Shown here piece after piece: positions 1-4,293 of a stretch of DNA of 6,223 nt. How positions within the stretch are numbered: the stretch's first letter is position 1; every line of letters begins with the position of its first letter. The notes beneath the pieces are model-generated. The model did not search any database. It worked only from the letters and a program-made list of their open reading frames with translations, and was not told the origin of the DNA. Source of the DNA: CAUTVF01 sp963541805 (GTDB taxonomy: Bacteria > Pseudomonadota > Alphaproteobacteria > Rs-D84 > CASDRH01); NCBI GenBank assembly GCA_963541805.1, contig CAUTVF010000056.1, forward strand, positions 1 to 6,223, written 5' to 3'. The translations under genes and the position numbers were made by a program.

Positions 1-75
1 ATAGTAGACAAAGTAACAGAGTTAACGAATCAATTAAATATACAATTACAAAATAGACGGAATTTTACACGTTAA
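1..75 (+). CDS. C-terminal end of an unidentified protein (partial)
   Basis: Frame 1 is open from the window edge and ends at TAA 73-75. It gives 24 residues, read as IVDKVTELTNQLNIQLQNRR followed by NFTR. The spacing of hydrophobic residues (V, L, L, I, L) and the Gln/Asn-rich composition suit the end of a helix or coiled coil. No family can be named from so short a piece. It converges on the ankyrin-like gene at 147-701, and a hairpin at 113-141 lies between the two stops, which supports a real gene end here. Confidence 0.45.
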   Translation: MVDKVTELTNQLNIQLQNRRNFTR

Positions 76-112
76 TTCTATAATTTTCCTTTTTTATAAA
101 ATAAATTATTAA

Positions 113-141
113 AAAAACAGCCAGGAATCCTGACTGTTTTT
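113..141. terminator. Bidirectional intrinsic terminator
   Basis: The outer arms AAAAACAG (113-120) and CTGTTTTT (134-141) pair perfectly. After one C/A mismatch (121/133), CAGG (122-125) pairs with CCTG (129-132) around an AAT loop. There is a T run on each strand after the stem, so it can end the plus-strand gene finishing at 75 and the minus-strand gene finishing at 147. Confidence 0.8.
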
Positions 142-146
142 CATTT

Positions 147-701
147 CTACTGCAATTCTGCTTTTGAAAATAATTTCAAAAACTCCCAATATTTCTGTGA
201 TACTGGACCTTCATTTCCATCTGGCATTTGTTTTATTAAACTTTCAGTAGCATCAGATCTTCCTGACAGCTTACAACCACAGACAAAAAGTAAACAAGAC
301 GTAAGTAAATCTTGATTATTATATGAATAATCCAGTGCACTTTTATTTTGTATTACCTTATTAACATCTGCATCATTCTTTAGTAATGTTTGGACAAGAC
401 TGTAATACTTACTGTCGGATGCCCACATTAATAAAGTCTTATCAGAAAAAATATCATCAACAGTATCAGCATTCATTATGAACCCTACCAACTTTTCAAA
501 GCGATATGCAACATTAACGCAAAAGGTAATATATGCGTCATCACATCTAGTAGATTCGTGTTGTAATTCATCTATTAAAAATCCTATACCATCAATTATA
601 ACAAGATATTCTTTTATAAAAGCACATCTTTCAGATATGGCATAGTTCATAACAGATGAACTCAATGACTTTAATAAGTCAATTCTTAACGATTTATCCA
701 T
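147..701 (-). CDS. Ankyrin-repeat-like protein, array copy 1 (184 aa)
   Basis: The role is unknown; ankyrin repeats are protein-binding folds, so a protein partner is likely. I chose the start at 701 because the product then begins MDKSLRIDLLKSL, matching the starts of both neighbouring paralogues, and AGGAGT lies 6 bases upstream. A further in-frame ATG at 761 would add 20 residues but would place the start inside the promoter. Residues 87-115 (DKTLLMWASDSKYYSLVQTL and on to the ADVNK turn) form a recognisable ankyrin repeat. A degenerate third repeat spans about 118-145, and residues 68-86 look like the second half of a preceding one. The tail has GCKLSG (141-146) and a helix ending IKQMP, shared with copy 2, then a private C-terminal extension. 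There is no signal peptide or membrane segment, so it is probably cytoplasmic or an exported effector. It has its own promoter and terminator. Confidence 0.82.
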   Translation of the reverse strand: MDKSLRIDLLKSLSSSVMNYAISERCAFIKEYLVIIDGIGFLIDELQHESTRCDDAYITFCVNVAYRFEKLVGFIMNADTVDDIFSDKTLLMWASDSKYYSLVQTLLKNDADVNKVIQNKSALDYSYNNQDLLTSCLLFVCGCKLSGRSDATESLIKQMPDGNEGPVSQKYWEFLKLFSKAELQ

Positions 702-707
702 AAAACA

Positions 708-713
708 ACTCCT
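708..713 (-). promoter_or_regulatory. Ribosome binding site of ankyrin copy 1
   Basis: On the minus strand AGGAGT stands 6 bases before the ATG at 701. It decides the start in favour of MDKSL rather than the upstream ATG at 761. Confidence 0.8.
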
Positions 714-733
714 AAAAATAAAGATTGAGTAGT

Positions 734-761
734 AGAATAATAACATTATTAAAATTGTCAA
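734..761 (-). promoter_or_regulatory. Promoter of ankyrin copy 1
   Basis: On the minus strand a consensus -35 TTGACA (761-756) is followed after 16 bases by TATTCT (739-734). The same pair of boxes, with a 17-base spacer, occurs before copy 2. The -35 box lies only a few bases past the terminator stem of copy 2. Confidence 0.7.
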
Positions 762-765
762 AAGA

Positions 766-799
766 AAAAGGGTTGTGTTAATATAAATACAACCCTTTT
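766..799 (-). terminator. Terminator of ankyrin copy 2
   Basis: AAAAGGGTTGT (766-776) and ACAACCCTTTT (789-799) form a perfect 11-bp stem with a 12-base A/T-rich loop. On the minus strand the stem runs into a T-rich stretch. It begins 9 bases after the stop codon of copy 2 (809). Confidence 0.85.
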
Positions 800-808
800 A
801 AGCGAAAA

Positions 809-1339
809 TTAAGCTAAAGATGCTAATGCAATTTCAAAACTGGCAGGAAGCGGCATCTCTTTTAAAAGATCTTGTGTTTTTTCTGATCTATTACCTGTTA
901 AGCGACATCCCATCTTAAACAACAACCATGATAAGATACCTTTTCCATTGTCATATGCATAATCAATTGCATTACGACCATACACAGTTTCATCGATATC
1001 AACACCATTAAGTATCAATGTCTTTACAAGGTAAAAATATCCAGCTTCGCTAGCCCACATTAATAAAGTTTTATTATTAACAACTTCATCAATGTCATTA
1101 GCATTAATAATTAAATTTACCAAAGGTTCATTATCATAAGCACAATCCATAAAGAATTTTGCGGTAAGGTTAATTGGTTCCATCCTATCAGATTCAAGAC
1201 CCGAAATTATTAACTCTATACCTTCGATTATAATCATCTCTTTTTGAGACGGATCCGACCCATCTGCGCAAAAATAACTTTTACTTTGCAGATCTGAGCA
1301 TAGCGCTTTGAGTAAATCAATTTTTAATGATTTATCCAT
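809..1339 (-). CDS. Ankyrin-repeat-like protein, array copy 2 (176 aa)
   Basis: Paralogue of the proteins at 147-701 and 1521-1937. The start at 1339 gives MDKSLKIDLLKAL, with GGAGGT 6 bases upstream; a further in-frame ATG at 1366 would add 9 residues and lacks this support. After a variable stretch (14-35) comes IIIEGIELIISGLES (36-50), a hydrophobic helix shared in altered form by all three copies. The clearest ankyrin repeat is at 88-116 (NNKTLLMWASEAGYFYLVKT, then LILNGVDID), followed by a weaker one at 120-145 (GRNAIDYAYDNGKG) and half a repeat before (66-87, with NANDID). The tail has GCRLTG (144-149) and a helix ending LLKEMP. No signal peptide is visible. It is transcribed alone, between its own promoter and terminator. 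Function not known; a binding protein or host-directed effector is inference. Confidence 0.85.
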   Translation of the reverse strand: MDKSLKIDLLKALCSDLQSKSYFCADGSDPSQKEMIIIEGIELIISGLESDRMEPINLTAKFFMDCAYDNEPLVNLIINANDIDEVVNNKTLLMWASEAGYFYLVKTLILNGVDIDETVYGRNAIDYAYDNGKGILSWLLFKMGCRLTGNRSEKTQDLLKEMPLPASFEIALASLA

Positions 1340-1345
1340 AAAAAT

Positions 1346-1351
1346 ACCTCC
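1346..1351 (-). promoter_or_regulatory. Ribosome binding site of ankyrin copy 2
   Basis: A strong GGAGGT on the minus strand stands 6 bases before the ATG at 1339, deciding for the short start MDKSL over the ATG at 1366. Confidence 0.85.
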
Positions 1352-1374
1352 GAAAATAAATTTCATTAGGATTA

Positions 1375-1403
1375 AGAATAAACATATTATTATATTTTGT
1401 CAA
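1375..1403 (-). promoter_or_regulatory. Promoter of ankyrin copy 2
   Basis: Minus-strand TTGACA (1403-1398), a 17-base A/T-rich spacer, then TATTCT (1380-1375). Both boxes equal those of copy 1. The predicted transcript would carry a leader of about 30 bases with the GGAGGT site. Confidence 0.72.
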
Positions 1404-1420
1404 AAAATTTATAAAATGAA

Positions 1421-1447
1421 AGGGGGAAGTTTTAATACTTCCCCCCC
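1421..1447 (-). terminator. Terminator of ankyrin copy 3
   Basis: GGGGGAAGT (1422-1430) pairs with ACTTCCCCC (1437-1445) around TTTAAT. Two more C residues (1446-1447) extend one arm. On the minus strand it runs into TTTCATTTTAT. It lies 73 bases past the stop of the intact copy 3 frame, but only 12 bases past the stop reached in the +1 frame at 1460. Confidence 0.8.
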
Positions 1448-1459
1448 TTAAAAAAATTG

Positions 1460-1531
1460 CTATAATACCACAGCACAAAATTGAAAAATGTTACAACCTT
1501 TCAAAAAATTTTCTAATTTGTTAGACAGCTG
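1460..1531 (-). pseudogene. Out-of-frame remnant of the conserved tail of ankyrin copy 3
   Basis: After Cys135 of copy 3 (codon 1535-1533), skipping the single base at 1532 opens a frame that reads QLSNKLENFLKGCNIFQF and then CAVVL, to TAG at 1462-1460. Joined to the preceding Cys this gives C-Q-L-S, followed by L-E-N-F-L-K. The other copies have C-K-L-S with T-E-S-L-I-K (copy 1) and C-R-L-T with T-Q-D-L-L-K (copy 2). The restored stop lies 12 bases before the terminator stem, close to the 5 and 9 bases seen in the sister copies. I read this as a one-base insertion that cut the protein short. A few residues are missing relative to the sisters, so the tail had also diverged. Confidence 0.6.
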
Positions 1532-1937
1532 CACAGTTTGAATCTCTGGAAAGGAGAGTTTTAATAGAACAATGTCTATTACAATGCGCCCAATCCCATG
1601 CCGTATTATTATTAACAACCTTATCAATATCAGCACCATGCGATATTAAAGTTTTTGCAAGATTAAAATACCCAGACTGAGCGGCATATATTAATAAAGT
1701 TTTATTACCAAAAACATCATCAATATCATCAGCAAGAATAATTGCTTGCACCGTCGAATGACAAAAAGCACACTTAAGTAACATTTTATCAACACAGTTA
1801 ATTTGTCTTGATGTATCAATTAATCCAGATATAATCAATTCTATGCCAGAAATGACATCATCATCCTGCCATGGCTTACAAACTTGTAGATCTAGTTGTA
1901 ATGCCTTAAGCAAATCAATCTTCAAAGACCTATCCAT
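1521..1937 (-). CDS. Ankyrin-repeat-like protein, array copy 3, shortened (138 aa)
   Basis: Third paralogue, starting MDRSLKIDLLKAL with AGGAGG 5 bases before the ATG at 1937. It keeps the helix VISGIELIISGL (28-39), the half repeat with LADDIDDVF (68-76), and the most typical ankyrin repeat of the three at 77-105 (GNKTLLIYAAQSGYFNLAKT, then LISHGADID). A third repeat covers 108-130. It is shorter in the variable N-terminal part than its sisters and ends at 138 with SNCAAV, where they go on with G-C-[KR]-L-[ST]-G and about 35 more residues. The tail survives in the +1 frame, so the gene is best seen as frameshifted; whether the short product works is unknown. Its promoter begins just beyond the 3' end of tRNA-Arg. 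Confidence 0.78.
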   Translation of the reverse strand: MDRSLKIDLLKALQLDLQVCKPWQDDDVISGIELIISGLIDTSRQINCVDKMLLKCAFCHSTVQAIILADDIDDVFGNKTLLIYAAQSGYFNLAKTLISHGADIDKVVNNNTAWDWAHCNRHCSIKTLLSRDSNCAAV

Positions 1938-1942
1938 TAAGT

Positions 1943-1948
1943 CCTCCT
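1943..1948 (-). promoter_or_regulatory. Ribosome binding site of ankyrin copy 3
   Basis: Full AGGAGG on the minus strand, 5 bases before the ATG at 1937. Confidence 0.85.
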
Positions 1949-1966
1949 ACAAATATAAAATATAGC

Positions 1967-1997
1967 GTTATAGTAAACGGTATAAAATATTTGTCAA
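1967..1997 (-). promoter_or_regulatory. Promoter of ankyrin copy 3
   Basis: Minus-strand TTGACA at 1997-1992. Two -10 candidates follow: TACTAT after 16 bases (1975-1970) and TATAAC after 19 bases (1972-1967). The -35 box is the same as in the other two copies; the -10 region differs. It starts 17 bases after the tRNA-Arg 3' end, and readthrough from the tRNA is also possible because no clear hairpin separates them. Confidence 0.6.
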
Positions 1998-2014
1998 TAA
2001 ATAGAAAAAATGAA

Positions 2015-2089
2015 TGGCGGGTCTAAGAGGAATCGAACCTCTGATACAGGATTAGAAATCCCGAGTTATATCCGCTTAACTATAGCCCC
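2015..2089 (-). tRNA. tRNA-Arg (anticodon UCU)
   Basis: Read on the minus strand, this 75-base cloverleaf has acceptor arms GGGGCTA and TAGACCC. The D stem is GTTA/TAAC with a loop holding G18, G19 and A20. The anticodon stem is CGGGA/TCCTG with loop TTTCTAA (anticodon TCT at 2056-2054). The variable loop has four bases, and the T stem AGAGG/CCTCT encloses TTCGATT. The 3' end is G73 plus an encoded CCA. A20 and G73 suit arginine acceptance. The fourth acceptor pair is G against A rather than a Watson-Crick pair. It decodes AGA and AGG, common arginine codons in A+T-rich genomes. Confidence 0.92.
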
Positions 2090-2221
2090 AAAATACCAGC
2101 CATAGTAGAATAAACAAAATAGGTAATATTTGCAATACTTTATTTAAGTACCTTAAAGGGAATTATCATTTTTCTATTTACTTTTTTACTTTTTTATTTA
2201 AACTCCTGGTGTGTCTTTTTT
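2090..2221. other. Spacer between two divergent tRNA genes
   Basis: This 132-base A+T-rich spacer must hold the promoters of both tRNAs. Its right part (about 2168-2213) is rich in T runs on the plus strand. TTTACT (2178-2183) and TAAACT (2200-2205), 16 bases apart, are a weak promoter candidate for tRNA-Leu. I see no reading frame or repeat of note. Confidence 0.35.
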
Positions 2222-2308
2222 GGGCGTGTGGCGGAATTGGTAGACGCAGTAGACTCAAAATCTACCGATAGTAATATCATGGGAGTTCGATTCTCCCCAT
2301 GCCCACCA
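2222..2308 (+). tRNA. tRNA-Leu (anticodon CAA)
   Basis: An 87-base class II tRNA. Acceptor arms GGGCGTG and CATGCCC pair with one G-T wobble. The D arm is GCG/CGC with GG in the loop. The anticodon stem GTAGA/TCTAC encloses CTCAAAA (anticodon CAA at 2256-2258). A long variable arm pairs GATA with TATC. The T stem GGGAG/CTCCC encloses TTCGATT. Discriminator A73 and an encoded CCA are present, as expected for leucine. It reads UUG. Confidence 0.95.
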
Positions 2309-2424
2309 TCTTGGTATTCATAATTTAAATGTGTTCTTAATTTGTGTACATTACCACAGCATTTAAAGAATCAAAACAAAATATAAGAAAAAATACCAGT
2401 AACTAATACAAAAAGTACCAAGAT
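2308..2424. repeat. Nested inverted repeats downstream of tRNA-Leu
   Basis: ATCTTGGTA (2308-2316) has its exact reverse complement TACCAAGAT at 2416-2424. Inside lies a second pair, TTTAAATG (2324-2331) and CATTTAAA (2360-2367), about 28 bases apart. The inner pair might form a long-looped hairpin at the end of the tRNA-Leu transcript, but neither is followed by a clear T run on the plus strand. The stretch 2309-2465 has no reading frame I can support. Confidence 0.35.
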
Positions 2425-2465
2425 AAAAAACTACAGTTCTATGAGAATAATATTCACTAATCAGA

Positions 2466-3341
2466 TTATTTAAAACCTATCTGAAAATATCCACCATTTT
2501 TACAAATTGCATATGCATCCTTTGAACTAACCGGCATAGGATTTGCTTGCAACTCGCGCGCCCAGGAATAGAAACTCCCATTTGCCCCAATCCACATAGT
2601 ACCAAGGTAATTATCTTCCCACTTTGCCAAAAGCAACGCAATACAAACATCTGACGGAAGACCCGTATAAGTTATTCTAAAAAACTTATACTCTGGACCC
2701 ACACCTTCGATATTAATTGCGCCATTATATTGATTAATTATCGTAAAACCCCATGGGGAATCAATATTTTGAATATCAGTCACTGCTTGAGGAGCAGGAC
2801 TTAAAAATTTCAAAGGTATTATATTTTTTTGTATCAAGCTTATATTGCTTACATCTTTATACGGATTTTTCTGAATGTATGCCTCTTTATCCAAGAACAT
2901 ATCACGAATTGCAGATTTTAAATAATGTATTTCCTGAATAATTTCAAATACATTTGCCTGATTTTCTTTATTGTATTTTTTAACACCTCGCGCATCATTT
3001 AATATCACGTTAGACTTATATTTTGCAGGAATTGTTGCCAAAGTTGTCGCTGTATTCCACTCTGTATCATCACCATGATTATATTTTTCTATTGTTATTT
3101 TCAGAGGAGTATCTAAATTTTGATTTTCATCCGACTTAACCGAAACACTAATTTTCTTTTCTTCTTGAACATCATCAAAATGGCTGGCAAGCATATCAGA
3201 TACTTCTTTATTCATATCTTTATACTTGCTATACATAGTATATTCATCACTATCTTTAACAATATCCCCATCAGCATATACAGATTTTGAAAAAATGGCA
3301 ATCACAGACAAAAACAGTAATTGTAATTTTATAAAATTCAT
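2466..3341 (-). CDS. Secreted protein with a type IVb/PilS pilin-like C-terminal domain (291 aa)
   Basis: Residues 1-23 form a classic Sec signal peptide: a Lys near the start, hydrophobic LQLLFLSVIAIF, then a likely cut after VYA, before DGD. So the product is periplasmic or outside the cell. Residues 24-190 are polar and charged, with a probable helix at 130-157 (VFEIIQEIHYLKSAIRDMFL); I recognise no family there. From about 195 the pattern S-P-W-G-F-T-I, F-R-I-T-Y-T-G-L-P, then Cys233 and finally D-A-Y-A-I-C280 with an I-G-F ending, resembles the globular domain of type IVb/PilS pilins. In those, two cysteines near the C-terminus form a disulfide. The N-terminal prepilin cleavage site and long hydrophobic helix of a true pilin are absent. 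The start ATG (3341) has only a poor GGA site upstream. It is divergent from prmC. Pilin likeness is recalled from pattern, not from a search. Confidence 0.72.
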   Translation of the reverse strand: MNFIKLQLLFLSVIAIFSKSVYADGDIVKDSDEYTMYSKYKDMNKEVSDMLASHFDDVQEEKKISVSVKSDENQNLDTPLKITIEKYNHGDDTEWNTATTLATIPAKYKSNVILNDARGVKKYNKENQANVFEIIQEIHYLKSAIRDMFLDKEAYIQKNPYKDVSNISLIQKNIIPLKFLSPAPQAVTDIQNIDSPWGFTIINQYNGAINIEGVGPEYKFFRITYTGLPSDVCIALLLAKWEDNYLGTMWIGANGSFYSWARELQANPMPVSSKDAYAICKNGGYFQIGFK

Positions 3342-3379
3342 ATTATTTTCCAGTTCTAAGAAACCTTATAAATTTTCGG

Positions 3380-3387
3380 AATTATAA
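3380..3387. promoter_or_regulatory. Possible overlapping -10 boxes for two divergent genes
   Basis: In the 55-base gap between the pilin-like gene and prmC, ATTATAAC reads TATAAT on the minus strand (3385-3380) and TATAAC on the plus strand (3382-3387). Good -35 boxes are not visible on either side, and the plus-strand box is only 9 bases from the prmC ATG, which would imply an almost leaderless mRNA. Weak. Confidence 0.3.
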
Positions 3388-3396
3388 CATAAAATT

Positions 3397-4293
3397 ATGA
3401 CTAAAACAATTATTAAAACCGTAGATTATTGTATAAATTATGGAATAAAATTTTTAAAAAAATCTAACAATATTGATCATGACAACATAGTTTCTGATAG
3501 TATAATTTTAGTGGCTTATATACTAAAAAAAGATATTAAAGAATTATTCTTAATACTGGATTACCCAATATCTGATTCTCAATTTAACGAGTTAAACAAA
3601 CTGTTATTTTTACGCAGATCCGGCCAACCTGTATATAAAATTATTGGAGAAAAACCATTTTTTAAACACCACTTTATAACAAATAATGATGTACTTGATC
3701 CAAGATCTGATACAGAAATATTAGTCGAATCAATTATAGCAGAATATAAAAATTACAAACAAAATATTAATTTTTTAGAATTAGGAGTAGGATCTGGATG
3801 TGTGATTCTATCAGTAATGTCAATACTCATAAATTCAGTCGGATATGCAATTGACATATCAGATAAAGCAATTAAAACATCAAAAAATAATGCACTAAAA
3901 TTACAGTTAGATAATAAAGTACATTTCATTTGTAAAGATTGGAATAATTTAACAAAATCAGATTTCACTGATCGTTATGCTTTTGATTGTATTATCAGTA
4001 ATCCACCATATATCAAAACACTTGACATTTATAAATTATCAAATGAGGTCAAAAATTTTGATCCAAAAATTGCATTAGACGGAGGAGAAGATGGATTGAA
4101 ATGTTATAGAGAAATCGCAAACATAATTAAAAAGAAAAATATACCATTAAAAGAAAATGCAAAAATATTTTTAGAAATAGGAAAAAACCAAGAAAACGAG
4201 GTAAGAAATATATTTAATTTACATGGTTTCAAAACTATTAGATCGCAAAATGATTTAAACAATATTGAACGTGTGTTAGTTTTTAGTGTATAG
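3397..4293 (+). CDS. prmC: Peptide chain release factor N5-glutamine methyltransferase PrmC (HemK)
   Basis: Methylates, with S-adenosylmethionine, the glutamine of the GGQ motif in release factors RF1 and RF2, which speeds translation termination in the cytoplasm. The 298 residues match the family length. An N-terminal helical domain (1-85) ends in the linker Q-P-V-Y-K-I-I-G-E-K-P-F (77-88), followed by V-L-D-P-R-S-D-T-E (99-107). The SAM-binding motif I is F-L-E-L-G-V-G-S-G-C (126-135), with Asp153 in the next strand and D181-W. The catalytic N-P-P-Y is at 202-205, followed by the family's A-L-D-G-G-E-D-G-L (226-234). Near the end F-L-E-I-G-x-x-Q (258-265) is typical. The usual P after R103 (R-P-D-T-E) is S here. 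No clear ribosome site precedes the ATG. prfA is not adjacent in this window. The last 11 bases overlap the convergent exporter gene. Confidence 0.96.
   Translation: MTKTIIKTVDYCINYGIKFLKKSNNIDHDNIVSDSIILVAYILKKDIKELFLILDYPISDSQFNELNKLLFLRRSGQPVYKIIGEKPFFKHHFITNNDVLDPRSDTEILVESIIAEYKNYKQNINFLELGVGSGCVILSVMSILINSVGYAIDISDKAIKTSKNNALKLQLDNKVHFICKDWNNLTKSDFTDRYAFDCIISNPPYIKTLDIYKLSNEVKNFDPKIALDGGEDGLKCYREIANIIKKKNIPLKENAKIFLEIGKNQENEVRNIFNLHGFKTIRSQNDLNNIERVLVFSV

Larger units (their letters stand above)
147..1997 (-). repeat. Tandem array of three paralogous gene cassettes
   Basis: Three units of about 0.6 kb follow one another in the same orientation. Each is made of TTGACA promoter, purine-rich ribosome site, a gene beginning M-D-[KR]-S-L-[KR]-I-D-L-L-K, and a hairpin terminator. 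The -35 boxes begin at 1997, 1403 and 761. Protein conservation is highest at the N-terminus and the central ankyrin repeat; the stretch around residues 14-35 and the C-terminal ends vary in sequence and length. The hairpins differ in sequence between units, so the copies are not recent identical duplicates. Confidence 0.8.

Noticed and set aside
702..761. Twenty-residue hydrophobic N-terminal extension of ankyrin copy 1 from the ATG at 761, looking like a signal sequence
   Set aside because: It would overlap the promoter boxes (734-761), has no ribosome site, and is not shared by the sister genes, which all start at MD[KR]SL.
1466..2361. Ten-base repeat TACCACAGCA at 1466-1475 and 2352-2361 as possible attachment sites
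   Set aside because: It is short, does not match a tRNA end, and no integrase or boundary signature accompanies it.
2753..2941. Plus-strand open frame of 62 codons opposite the pilin-like gene
   Set aside because: It is an antisense shadow of a well-supported gene, with no ribosome site or family likeness.
3753..3968. Minus-strand open frame of 71 codons opposite prmC
   Set aside because: It lies over the SAM-binding core of prmC, which is clearly the real gene.
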